Positions 16,049 to 24,696 of a stretch of 64,000 nt of DNA are shown piece after piece (positions within the stretch are counted from its first letter, which is position 1; each line of letters opens with the position of its first letter). Location: NCBI RefSeq assembly GCF_018100805.1, contig NZ_JAGJEA010000001.1, positions 558,001-622,000 of the forward strand, given 5' to 3'. The translations under genes were made by a program, and so were the position numbers. Under the pieces are notes generated by a model. It searched no databases. It saw only the letters and a program-made list of their open reading frames with translations, and had not been told where the DNA came from. Source of the DNA: Aquimarina sp. MMG016. GTDB taxonomy: Bacteria; Bacteroidota; Bacteroidia; Flavobacteriales; Flavobacteriaceae.

Positions 16049-17987
16049 AAATGACATAAAACGGGTTGAAGAAATTTTCTTTAATGGAAATGGTTCATTT
16101 CAAGATGAAAAGGGAGAGCGATACGCATTTATATCCTGTTTAGACAAATCTATTGATGTAGAAGCCTGTCCGGGAAGTGGGAAAACAACAAGTCTTTTGG
16201 CAAAGCTCTATTTGCTTTCAGAAAGAATGCCATTCGAAAATGGTAAAGGAATATGTGTTCTGACGCATACCAATGTCGCTATTGAAGAGATAAGGAAAAA
16301 GCTGGGAAACAAGGCTGATCGTCTCTTTCAGTATCCCAATTTTTTCGGCACCATTCAATCATTTGTTGACAAATATTTGGCTATCCCATATTACGTTGGA
16401 AAAAACAAACTTCGACCTAGGACTATTGATTCAGAAATAGCAACAAAGAGATTGTTTACTACCTACCACGTGAACCATGTTAGTAGACAAAATCTAAATC
16501 GAGCAAAGATTTTATTACATCAACCAAATGGTATAGCAAGCAATCTGACTTTGAAAAGGACAGAAGAAGGGGTTGTTATAGTAAAAGGATGCGGTGGTGA
16601 TAAAATCGAAGTAAAAATCCCTAAAAACCAAAATTGGGAAGAGAATTCTGAAACTCAAGTTTATGAAGCCCTGCAAGCTTTAAAAATAGATATTTTAAGT
16701 AACGGCTATTTATCTTTTGATGACGCCTATTTCTATGCCAACGAGTATTTAATGAACTACCCAAGGATTAAACAAACTATATCCAGCCGGTTTTCCCATG
16801 TATTCATTGATGAAATGCAGGATACCTATGCTCATCAAGATGAGATCATCAAGGAGATTTTTGATAAGCATATTGTTATTCAGCGGATTGGTGATCCCAA
16901 TCAGGCCATATTGAATGATAGTAATTCTGAAAGCGCCTGGGAAGATTCAGAAAGATTAAAAATAACTGGTTCCAGAAGATTTTCACAGCCTATTGCAAAG
17001 GTTCTCAGAACAGTGGCGTTGAATGGTGACTCTGAGCTAACCGGCACGGGGGAAGCAACTATTCAACCCCATATTATCAGCTATCGAAATGGACAGGAAA
17101 CACAAGTGCTTGAGAGGTTCGTCTCCCTCATTCATAAGTTGGGTTTAGATGACAGTGATGCTCAGAAAGATCCAATTAAAGCAGTTGGATGGGTTGGGAA
17201 AGAAAAAGACGGATTGACCATAAGTAGCTACTTCCCTTCGTTCAGCAAAGTAATGGTGAGGAAAAAATCACTGGATACATTAAAATCGGCTGTGCAGATT
17301 TGTGAAGCAACGAATCCAAAAGAAGTTTACAACACGGTGATGGATTGCTGTCTTGAAATACTTCGATTAGCGGATATAAAACACGACACACCCAAAGGAC
17401 GGAGATACTTCAATAGAACATCATTTCTGGGGCTTTTAAAGCGTCATCACCCAGAATCATTAATTACGCTCAACGGTAAAATTTCCATCTGGGGTCGAAA
17501 ACTGTTGGTTAATAAAACTGAAGAAGTAATTCAGGAGATACGCCCCTATTTAAAAGATATATTTTTCCCGGCTATCAATTTCACGTTAAACAAATATGCT
17601 AATGCGTTTATTGATAGTGAAGAGGTCGTCGAGGTGACAGAAGAACAATTAGAATCAAAAAACACCTTCTATTCGGAACAGGAAAAGATGAGACAGATCC
17701 CCATTGAGGTAGGAACTGTTCATTCCGTAAAAGGAGAGACGCATCGTGTAACGCTTTACCTTGAAACCTTTTATCACAAATCTTGTGGTCAACATTTAAT
17801 CGATCAACTTATTGGAACACCTTACACACCGCCTCAGAATAAAAAAGATACTTATAAAAAGGCTTGTTTGAAGATTGCCCACGTTGGAATGTCTCGACCC
17901 ACGCACTTATTGTGCGTTGCACTTAATGAAGAGATTGTTGAAGCGCATCGTGCAGGATTAGAGGAAAATGGATGGAATATTATATAA
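16035..17987 (+). CDS. gajB: Gabija GajB: UvrD/PcrA-like helicase
   Basis: 650 residues with superfamily 1 helicase motifs: Walker A CPGSGKT at 45-51, motif Ia TLTHTNVAI-like segment (CVLTHTNVA), motif II DEMQD at 259-263, GDPNQAI (motif III) soon after, and a late VHSVKGETH (motif V) with a following SRPTHLL box (motif VI). GajB senses DNA ends and works in complex with GajA. Overlap with gajA and matching strand make the pair diagnostic. It is longer than the Bacillus protein (about 494 residues), with the extra length in the middle, as in many Bacteroidetes homologues. Confidence 0.9.
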   Translation: MEIAENDIKRVEEIFFNGNGSFQDEKGERYAFISCLDKSIDVEACPGSGKTTSLLAKLYLLSERMPFENGKGICVLTHTNVAIEEIRKKLGNKADRLFQYPNFFGTIQSFVDKYLAIPYYVGKNKLRPRTIDSEIATKRLFTTYHVNHVSRQNLNRAKILLHQPNGIASNLTLKRTEEGVVIVKGCGGDKIEVKIPKNQNWEENSETQVYEALQALKIDILSNGYLSFDDAYFYANEYLMNYPRIKQTISSRFSHVFIDEMQDTYAHQDEIIKEIFDKHIVIQRIGDPNQAILNDSNSESAWEDSERLKITGSRRFSQPIAKVLRTVALNGDSELTGTGEATIQPHIISYRNGQETQVLERFVSLIHKLGLDDSDAQKDPIKAVGWVGKEKDGLTISSYFPSFSKVMVRKKSLDTLKSAVQICEATNPKEVYNTVMDCCLEILRLADIKHDTPKGRRYFNRTSFLGLLKRHHPESLITLNGKISIWGRKLLVNKTEEVIQEIRPYLKDIFFPAINFTLNKYANAFIDSEEVVEVTEEQLESKNTFYSEQEKMRQIPIEVGTVHSVKGETHRVTLYLETFYHKSCGQHLIDQLIGTPYTPPQNKKDTYKKACLKIAHVGMSRPTHLLCVALNEEIVEAHRAGLEENGWNII

Positions 17988-17992
17988 TAAAA

Positions 17993-18015
17993 GCCGCTAA
18001 CATTGTATAAGCGGC
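17993..18015 (+). terminator. Small hairpin after gajB
   Basis: GCCGCT and AGCGGC pair around an 11-base loop, six bases after the gajB stop. An alternative pairing (ATAAGC with GCTTAT about 15 bases on) overlaps it. There is no good U-tract, so termination efficiency is doubtful. Confidence 0.35.
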
Positions 18016-18125
18016 ATTAAAACGACTGCTTATACGTGACCGTTAAAAGTTTAAATAAACGATTAACTGTTGATATACTCAATTAGCTATATTTTAAATA
18101 TTCAACTAACCTAATATTATATGTA

Positions 18126-20624
18126 ATGGATTTTTTTGATGAGAAAAATAAAGAGTTTGAAAAACGAACTCTGCCCATAGAACCTATTGAACTTTATTAT
18201 TCTTTTGACAAACAAAATGATTATAGTATATTAAGACCTGCTCAAGAAGAGGTCTTGAAAAAATGGCATCATCAAAGAGGTTCTAACAATGTTTTAATCA
18301 AAATGAATACTGGAGCTGGTAAAACACTCACTGGTCTTTTGATGCTGTATTCGAAGATGTTGGAATTTAAAAAACCAGTAGTTTACTTATGCCCTGATCG
18401 ACAATTGGTTGCTCAAGTAATAGAACAATCAAAAATGTCAGGAATACCGACTTGTGAGGTGGATGTTAACAGAGACTTTCCCGAAGAATTTCTTAATGCT
18501 GAAGCTATACTGATTGCTACAGTGGATAGAATGTTCAATGGTAAGAATATTTTTGATCGGGATAGGATAGTTCCCATAGCAATACTTTTGGATGATGCTC
18601 ATAGAATTGTCCAACGTGTAATAGATAGCTTCACGATAAAAATTAGTGAAAATCATAGTCTTTATAGTGATTTATTCAAATTATTTAAGGATGATCTCAA
18701 AAGACAATCTGTTGGTTCTTATGAAATGTTAAAGGAAGGTGGGAACGGTTGTTATATGAAAGTTCCATATTGGGCTTGGTTTGATAAAAAGGAAAGTGTT
18801 AATGCTCTTTTGGTACAATACACGCAGGAAAAAGAAACTTTACTATTTAAATGGGATTTATTTCATAATAATTATGAACAATACGAATTGTTCTTTACCC
18901 ATAATAAATTGGAAATATCTCCCGAGCTTTGTTATGTAAAAAATATTTCAGCTTATAATAATGCTACATATAAATATGCTCTTTCGGCAACTTTTGTAAA
19001 TGATCATGCAATATTAAAAGACTTAGATTTTAGTATTGAATCGATTATGAATCCTATTATACCTACAGATAGAAAAGATTATGGTGAACGTCTGATATTG
19101 GCTCCTAAAAGATACTATCCTCAAATATCGCAAGAATCAGAAATTTCGATATTGAATCATCATTTAGATAATGGACATAATGTAGTAGTATTAGTCCCTA
19201 ATAGAAGAGCAGCAGAATTATGGGAGGCTTTGGAAGCAGTAATCGTAGATAAAGAAAATATAGAGGATATCATACATAAACTGAAAACTAGCAAAGGAAA
19301 TTGCGTTGTTTTTATTAATAGATATGAAGGAATTGATTTAAGCGGGGATTCCTGCAATGTATTGGTGATACATGATCATCCTAAATTTAAATCATTGAAA
19401 AATATTTATTATGAAGATGTTCATCACGAAACCAGTGCTAATTATGTCGCACAGACCATTGAACAGGGGATGGGTAGAAGCGTAAGATCAGGCAACGATT
19501 TTAGCGTAGTGTATTTGATGGGAAGATACCTTCTTAAATTTTTACGTTACAGAGATAATCATAAGTTTTTTAACGATTATACCCAAAAGCAAATTCGCAT
19601 GGGGTTGGATCTAATGAAGGATAAAGAATTTGATGATAATAATGTTGAAAAAATAATTACTTCTGCTGCCGATGCTTGTCTTGCCCAGGTAGATGGCTGG
19701 AAAACGTATTACAGAAATTTTATGGATACTCAAGTACTTGATGAATCTACATCCAAAGAATTAAAACTGGAAATCAATAAACTGGAGAAAGAATCTGTAT
19801 TTTCATTTATTAATAAAGAGTATACCAACGCAGAGAGAAAGGTTCATGAAATACTAAAAAAAGATATCGATCCAGTACAGAAAGCTTGGTATAACCAAGT
19901 CTTGGGTGGCTATACATATCAAATGGATAAAGACAGATCAAATGATTATCAAATTAAAAGCAAATCTTTGAGTAATCGTATGCTAGAACCATTTATGGGG
20001 AAAAATCAATGGAAAAAGCAAGTTACGCAACCACAGGTGAAAAAATCATTAGAATTCATTAAATCTTTTGATACTTCTAATGATGTCTTGCTTTTTATTT
20101 CCGAAATTCAAAATGACTTGATCTATGTTGAAGACTTATCTACTTCAGAATCGTTTGAAGAAGCACTCAAGAATTTAGGGGTTTTATTGGGTTTCGAATC
20201 AAGCAGACCGGAAAAGGAATCTGGAGAAGGTAGTGATGTTTTGTGGGGTTCAGAAAACTACAATCTTATTTTAGAGGCAAAGTCTAATAAAAAATCTCAA
20301 AATAAAATCAGTAAGGCTAACCTGGGACAATTGTCAACCTCGGTCTCCTGGTTTAATGGCAAGTACTTAACTAGTGCTGATTTATATGCTGTAACTCTTC
20401 AACCCAATGGTAGCAAAGAAGATAAATTAGGCGTTGAAAAAAACATGCTTGTTATGGATCAAAAAAACCTAGATAAACTCCATGATTCCATTAATAAGCT
20501 TTATACTTTTGTTTCTACAACAAAAAATCACCTCATCACCGAAGAACAGTTACAACAGGAGTTTATAAGGTATAATCTTAACGATAAAGCTTTTATACAA
20601 CAATACCTGAACGTCATCAAATAA
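18126..20624 (+). CDS. SF2 helicase fused to a C-terminal PD-(D/E)XK nuclease domain
   Basis: 832 residues. Superfamily 2 motifs: a Q-like ILRPAQ segment (35-40), Walker A TGAGKT (62-67), ATVDRM (motif Ia/b area), motif II DDAH (156-159, in place of DEAH), SATF (motif III), and an EQGMGRSVRSG motif VI. The C-terminal 150 residues hold Asp704 in GSDVLW and EAK at 717-719 followed by a helix with Gln, the PD-(D/E)XK pattern. A DNA-translocating nuclease acting on invading DNA is likely. It stands beside Gabija and ahead of a 205-residue unknown partner. I could not match the pair with a named defence system. Confidence 0.8.
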   Translation: MDFFDEKNKEFEKRTLPIEPIELYYSFDKQNDYSILRPAQEEVLKKWHHQRGSNNVLIKMNTGAGKTLTGLLMLYSKMLEFKKPVVYLCPDRQLVAQVIEQSKMSGIPTCEVDVNRDFPEEFLNAEAILIATVDRMFNGKNIFDRDRIVPIAILLDDAHRIVQRVIDSFTIKISENHSLYSDLFKLFKDDLKRQSVGSYEMLKEGGNGCYMKVPYWAWFDKKESVNALLVQYTQEKETLLFKWDLFHNNYEQYELFFTHNKLEISPELCYVKNISAYNNATYKYALSATFVNDHAILKDLDFSIESIMNPIIPTDRKDYGERLILAPKRYYPQISQESEISILNHHLDNGHNVVVLVPNRRAAELWEALEAVIVDKENIEDIIHKLKTSKGNCVVFINRYEGIDLSGDSCNVLVIHDHPKFKSLKNIYYEDVHHETSANYVAQTIEQGMGRSVRSGNDFSVVYLMGRYLLKFLRYRDNHKFFNDYTQKQIRMGLDLMKDKEFDDNNVEKIITSAADACLAQVDGWKTYYRNFMDTQVLDESTSKELKLEINKLEKESVFSFINKEYTNAERKVHEILKKDIDPVQKAWYNQVLGGYTYQMDKDRSNDYQIKSKSLSNRMLEPFMGKNQWKKQVTQPQVKKSLEFIKSFDTSNDVLLFISEIQNDLIYVEDLSTSESFEEALKNLGVLLGFESSRPEKESGEGSDVLWGSENYNLILEAKSNKKSQNKISKANLGQLSTSVSWFNGKYLTSADLYAVTLQPNGSKEDKLGVEKNMLVMDQKNLDKLHDSINKLYTFVSTTKNHLITEEQLQQEFIRYNLNDKAFIQQYLNVIK

Positions 20625-20652
20625 ATAATTAGTAACCTAAATTTATTTCAAA

Positions 20653-21270
20653 ATGAACAAAGAATTATTATATAAGAAGGCTTTTATGAAAGCTATGAAT
20701 TGTAAAATAGATGATTTTAAAGCTCAACGTTGGGCTAATGAAATGAATAATACATCTATGCTTGCAGAGTACAAAGGAAGAATGTATAAAATTGATACTT
20801 TTAACGATATCAAATCATCCATAATAGAAGATCTCAATTTTCCAGAAGGACGTTATATTCCGGCTTCGGCTATATCTTATGCGCTTGAGGATGATGAAGT
20901 ACATAGAACTAGCGAATTCTATTTTAAATTACTTGAGATTATAAACAAAAATGAGGAAGAAAAAAATAATTTAAGCTTGATACTAGCAATTCACAATACT
21001 ACAAATGACAATTTTTGGTATTTATTAGAATCTTTAGGAGGTCAGGAACTGTATAGCAATGCTATAACAGCATTATGCAAGGTATTTGATGAAGATAGAT
21101 TAATTTCTGGTATTGTTAGCTATACCATTGAAAATGGGGATAAACAATTGTGTATGTTTACCAACGGTATTTTTAAGACAGTATTGCTTAACAGTAATAT
21201 GCCTTCAGAAGAACATTTTTATATATACGATGTCGATTATAATTTTGATGATGACAAAAATTTTTCTTAA
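20653..21270 (+). CDS. Unknown partner of the helicase-nuclease, 205 aa
   Basis: Unrecognised 205-residue acidic protein beginning 28 bases after the helicase-nuclease stop on the same strand, so very probably the same operon. It is predicted mainly helical in the first 150 residues and strand-rich at the end, with an Asp-rich C terminus (YDVDYNFDDDKNF). No membrane, signal or nuclease motif is visible. It could be a sensor, specificity or self-protection subunit. Confidence 0.65.
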   Translation: MNKELLYKKAFMKAMNCKIDDFKAQRWANEMNNTSMLAEYKGRMYKIDTFNDIKSSIIEDLNFPEGRYIPASAISYALEDDEVHRTSEFYFKLLEIINKNEEEKNNLSLILAIHNTTNDNFWYLLESLGGQELYSNAITALCKVFDEDRLISGIVSYTIENGDKQLCMFTNGIFKTVLLNSNMPSEEHFYIYDVDYNFDDDKNFS

Positions 21271-21344
21271 ACCTTTAATTTTTTGAAAAAAACCTACTTA
21301 GTGGTTAAACCAAAGTTAGATCTAAAGTTCAATGAACCGATAAA

Positions 21345-21599
21345 TTGAAACCCATGAGGAATATTGGCAATATAAATGAAATAGAAATAAACCAAGAATT
21401 GTATGCTCCAGCTCTGGACAGATATTTTGTAGTACAAGGTTATGAGCATGTTGATGGAGGTTTGATTAACGATTGGCGTATTAATCTCAGAGCATCTAAT
21501 AAAAATCCTGATGAGGATGGTTTTACAATTTATTTTGAAGAATTGAAAAATCTAGGCTATCTAATAAATGATAGTGGAGATGGAGCAGGTAATGGATAA
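21345..21599 (+). CDS. Small hypothetical protein in defence island, 84 aa
   Basis: Unrecognised 84-residue acidic protein, strand-rich, ending in a Gly/Asp-rich tail. A second ATG three codons in could also serve as start. It lies 74 bases after its upstream neighbour and 24 before the next gene. No motif suggests function. Confidence 0.5.
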   Translation: MKPMRNIGNINEIEINQELYAPALDRYFVVQGYEHVDGGLINDWRINLRASNKNPDEDGFTIYFEELKNLGYLINDSGDGAGNG

Positions 21600-21623
21600 T
21601 TAAATAAACAAAAGTTCAAATAA

Positions 21624-21965
21624 ATGATGAAATTTCATGAATGCAACCTTAACATCAGATATGACTTGCCCAAAGAAATTCTTGCAAAATTAGAAAGAGT
21701 ATATTCTAAAATGCCAGGATGGTTAGGTTTCGGCACAAAAGATAATGGCTATGATGGTATACCCCATTGGTTTAGCTTTAAAGAAGATGAAAAATATGTA
21801 TTAGCTTCTATAGAACCTGGAGGGCTCCAGTTTGAAGCAAATATGGATAAAGATGAATGGCTTTCCTGGAAAACTGATTTTAAGAAAATCGCTACAGAGG
21901 TGCTTGGATTTAATGTAGGTGAAATAGAAGAAGGAGAAGTTGGTGATGAAATTGAGTGGCTTTAA
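21624..21965 (+). CDS. Small acidic hypothetical protein, 113 aa
   Basis: Unrecognised 113-residue protein, acidic at the C terminus (GEIEEGEVGDEIEWL), with an aromatic-rich centre (GWLGFGTKDNGYDGIPHWFSF). Size and charge are like those of immunity or anti-restriction DNA-mimic proteins, but this is only a resemblance. It lies between the helicase module and the restriction-modification pair on the same strand. Confidence 0.5.
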   Translation: MMKFHECNLNIRYDLPKEILAKLERVYSKMPGWLGFGTKDNGYDGIPHWFSFKEDEKYVLASIEPGGLQFEANMDKDEWLSWKTDFKKIATEVLGFNVGEIEEGEVGDEIEWL

Positions 21966-22008
21966 GGAGAACAAAAATCTAGTATAAACTAAATATCTAA
22001 ATATTTAT

Positions 22009-23118
22009 ATGCATTTATTCATTGTAGGGCAAGATACATTACCTATACATTTACGATATAGCTTTGTAGGTGTTCATAAACCAAATGATTGTAGCTGGGA
22101 TAATGTCACCATCAACCCATCATCAGAAAATAGCCAAGCTTCAATGTATGCGGATATTTGTAGGGTACACACAGGAGATGAAATACTACTTTATTTAGAA
22201 AGAACTACTAATGATAATTTGCGAGAAGGTGGTAGATTTCTTGGTATTTTTGAAGTAGTTAGTGATAGATTATTTTATGAACCTGATGGGGCTTATATTC
22301 CAAATACCATTGATAGAAATTTGATTTATAGACTACAAATTAGACCTAAGATAATTTATCCTAATGGAGTAACAGAGTGGCAAGCTATGGATGAGATGAC
22401 GGACTTTGATTCTGTTCACGATATTCCCTGGAGTATAATTTACAGGAAAATGACCGGAAGTAGAGGTTGTACTCCGCTTCTACCGCACGAAAGTGATATT
22501 ATTAAGAAGATGTTGGATTTGAGGAATCACGGTCAAATATTACATGAGTATCCTATCTATTATGATTTTAATAGTCAAATGCTTGCTCATTCCAATGATT
22601 ATACCGAAGAATATCTTGAAAGCACTACCAATTTTCAGGATATTCGGCCAAGGTTGCTTCATCTAATTAATCATTCCACCCGAAAATGGGAATCTCATTT
22701 ACAGGCATATTTAATGCAAGAGATTAAAAGAAATATAGAACTCACCAATAATTTATTCCCTCAAACGCAGGTGACTTGGTTGGGCAACGAAATATATGCA
22801 GGTGCAGGTATGCAAAGAATTGACATCTTGGTTTATTCAGAAAATACACTAAATAAGTTTATTCATCTTATAGAATTAAAATCAGTAGAAGCTAATGAAG
22901 ACACAGCAGGACAAGTTAATCGATATATTAAATGGTTAAAGGCTCATATTCCGGGCATTTCTGTTCATCAAATTATACCAACCATTATCGCACCTGCGAT
23001 AAATGATACTTACAACAATTCAATAAGAACTTTTCTAAAAGGTCATGGAATTAATCAATATAGAAATGTAATAGTCGATAATAATCTTAATTTTGAACAA
23101 ACAATTCATTTAGTGTAA
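22009..23118 (+). CDS. Putative restriction endonuclease: EVE-like domain plus PD-(D/E)XK nuclease
   Basis: 369 residues. The N-terminal 150 residues (HLFIVGQDTLPIHLRY, later GDEILLYLE and GGRFLGIFEV) look like an EVE/PUA-fold domain, a fold that reads modified bases. The C-terminal part has RIDILVY (Asp272), IELKS (Glu289, Lys291) and a following helix with Gln (GQVNRYIKW), a complete PD-(D/E)XK site close to the NucS/EndoMS pattern. The gene ends 15 bases before a DNA methyltransferase, so it most likely supplies the cutting activity of a restriction-modification pair. If the EVE-like domain recognises modified bases, it could instead be modification-dependent. Confidence 0.7.
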   Translation: MHLFIVGQDTLPIHLRYSFVGVHKPNDCSWDNVTINPSSENSQASMYADICRVHTGDEILLYLERTTNDNLREGGRFLGIFEVVSDRLFYEPDGAYIPNTIDRNLIYRLQIRPKIIYPNGVTEWQAMDEMTDFDSVHDIPWSIIYRKMTGSRGCTPLLPHESDIIKKMLDLRNHGQILHEYPIYYDFNSQMLAHSNDYTEEYLESTTNFQDIRPRLLHLINHSTRKWESHLQAYLMQEIKRNIELTNNLFPQTQVTWLGNEIYAGAGMQRIDILVYSENTLNKFIHLIELKSVEANEDTAGQVNRYIKWLKAHIPGISVHQIIPTIIAPAINDTYNNSIRTFLKGHGINQYRNVIVDNNLNFEQTIHLV

Positions 23119-23133
23119 GGTTATTTCGAAAAA

Positions 23134-23853
23134 ATGCAAGTATTACCCCATCAAATTTTTCAGAAAGACTATTCTGAGTTTCTTCAAGGATTAGATAAAA
23201 AATCGGTTGATCTAATACTTACTGATCCTCCGTACACTATAAGCAGAAAAACTGGTTTTTCAAGCGTTAAAAAAGGGGTGAAAAGGTTTTCTGTAAATAT
23301 GGAGTTTGGTGATTGGGATGTAGAACAGATTGATTTAGATCAACTATCAAAAGATATGTATGGAGTGCTACGAGATGGTGGTACAGCTATAGTTTGGTAT
23401 GACCTTTGGAAAATTTCTCATTTGTCAGAGGCAATGATCAAAGCCGGGTTTAAAATGATTAGAATGGTTATCTGGGAAAAGACAAATCCTGTTCCTCTAA
23501 ATATGAAAAGTACCTATTTATCAAATTGTCGTGAAGTTGCCGTAATGGGAGTCAAAAAAGGTAAACCTACTTTTCACGGTTCATATGATAATGGTATATA
23601 TAGTTATCCTATACCAAGGCATAAGGGAAAAAGATTACATCCTACTCAAAAGCCATTAGATCTCTTTAGAGAAATTGTTAAAAAACATAGCAATCCCGGT
23701 GACTTGGTTGTTGACCCTTTTTTAGGAAGTGGAACTACCGCCATTGCTGCGCTAGAAACCGGTAGACAATTCCAGGGCTGTGACATAAGTGAACAGTACG
23801 CTAATATTTCTAAAGAAAGAGTACTGGAATTTATAGAGACCAGTGAAAGGTAA
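23134..23853 (+). CDS. Beta-class DNA methyltransferase (N6-adenine or N4-cytosine)
   Basis: 239 residues. The catalytic motif TDPPY lies at residues 30-34, ahead of the SAM-binding motif DPFLGSGTT (194-202); this order defines the beta class. The sequence between them (about 100 residues) holds the target recognition part, with an RHKGKRLHPTQKP block typical of the class. Distance to the upstream nuclease is 15 bases, consistent with a two-gene restriction-modification operon in which this enzyme protects host DNA. DPPY is compatible with adenine; N4-cytosine enzymes more often carry SPP. Confidence 0.85.
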   Translation: MQVLPHQIFQKDYSEFLQGLDKKSVDLILTDPPYTISRKTGFSSVKKGVKRFSVNMEFGDWDVEQIDLDQLSKDMYGVLRDGGTAIVWYDLWKISHLSEAMIKAGFKMIRMVIWEKTNPVPLNMKSTYLSNCREVAVMGVKKGKPTFHGSYDNGIYSYPIPRHKGKRLHPTQKPLDLFREIVKKHSNPGDLVVDPFLGSGTTAIAALETGRQFQGCDISEQYANISKERVLEFIETSER

Positions 23854-23875
23854 TATTCAAGAAAGTACTTTTATC

Positions 23876-24235
23876 TCAGCACCCAATACAAATCTCTAAG
23901 TCCTGATTTGGGAGTTCCTTTTCAAAAAATCGCGTTAAAATCAAATTTGATCGCCTTACTTTTAATTTTTTTGAGTTCTTAAATTCTACCAAGAAATTTC
24001 CGGATTCGTATACGTCTAAAACTGCTATCTTCTTAGCTCGATTTTTGAAAGCATGAGATTGGTATTTCCAAAAGGTATCTTCAGATTTAATAACCACACC
24101 ATTCTCAATCTTTCGAAGAGAAACAGAGAAGTCATTAACTTTTACACCCCAACCTCCTAAAACTTTAACGCTATATATCCCGACAGATAAATAGATTTTT
24201 TGATTTACACTATGGATATTGATTGGAGATTTCAT
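23876..24235 (-). CDS. Hypothetical protein at island edge, 119 aa
   Basis: Unrecognised 119-residue basic protein, strand-rich throughout, without membrane segment. It is the only leftward gene of the island and converges on the methyltransferase across 22 bases. Its coding quality (regular amino acid use, no neighbour frame) makes it probably real. Confidence 0.5.
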   Translation of the reverse strand: MKSPINIHSVNQKIYLSVGIYSVKVLGGWGVKVNDFSVSLRKIENGVVIKSEDTFWKYQSHAFKNRAKKIAVLDVYESGNFLVEFKNSKKLKVRRSNLILTRFFEKELPNQDLEICIGC

Positions 24236-24419
24236 TTAGTTTACAAGAATTAAGGTTACAAAATAAGGTTGATCCTCCCCTAATCTCCTTAATCACGAAG
24301 GTTTCAAAAGGACCTTGTAAGATTTTTAATTTTATTATTCATCGCGCAATTGTTTAACCTATGTTTAACCCACAGTCAATTATAAACAACCAAAAAACAA
24401 AATCAAATTTGATTTTAAA

Positions 24420-24452
24420 CAAAACAACCTTCTGTAAATCAGAAGGTTGTTT
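24420..24452 (-). terminator. Rho-independent terminator of tRNA-Leu
   Basis: AACAACCTTCTG and CAGAAGGTTGTT pair over 12 bases around a 5-base loop. Read leftward, the stem is followed by TTTTGTTT. It begins eight bases beyond the 3' end of the tRNA-Leu gene. Confidence 0.75.
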
Positions 24453-24459
24453 ACTCTTG

Positions 24460-24541
24460 TACTCAAGGTGGGAATCGAACCCACACTCCCGAAGGAACTG
24501 GATTTTGAATCCAGCGCGTCTACCAATTCCGCCACTTGAGC
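24460..24541 (-). tRNA. tRNA-Leu (anticodon CAA)
   Basis: Read on the minus strand, the 82-base gene begins GCTCAAGTGGCGGAATTGG, has the D-loop GGTAGACG, an anticodon stem CTGGA/TCCAG enclosing TTCAAAA (anticodon CAA), a long class II variable arm (TTCCTTCGGGAGT), the T-loop GGTTCGATTCC and a closing acceptor strand CTTGAGT. CCA is not encoded. The 3' end faces the defence island, the usual side for tRNA-targeting integration. Confidence 0.95.
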
Positions 24542-24635
24542 ATTCCTAATTGAATTGGACGGCAAAATTAAAAAAATATTTATTCCAAACCACTAAATAA
24601 GTAATAAAATAAGAGTCAGAGTTGAAATAAATTTT

Positions 24636-24643
24636 TAAATTTG
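24636..24643 (+). promoter_or_regulatory. Flavobacterial -7 box upstream of prs
   Basis: TAAATTTG matches the Bacteroidetes -7 consensus TAnnTTTG, 54 bases upstream of the prs start. A TTG lies at 24622-24624, but the spacing is shorter than the usual 17-23 bases, so the -33 element is uncertain. Confidence 0.45.
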
Positions 24644-24696
24644 CACCTTGTTTTCAGAAAAGAAGTTTTAACTCATTACAAAACAATAGTTTACCT

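Noticed and set aside
18126..21270. Hachiman defence system
   Set aside because: Hachiman has a separate HamA before the helicase; here the nuclease is fused to the helicase C terminus and the partner follows it.
1..24541. CRISPR array, Cas genes, transposase or integrase in the accessory half
   Set aside because: No regular direct repeats with spacers, no DDE or tyrosine recombinase pattern and no insertion-sequence ends were seen.
24361..24565. Short frames across the tRNA-Leu gene
   Set aside because: They are translations of a tRNA gene and its terminator.
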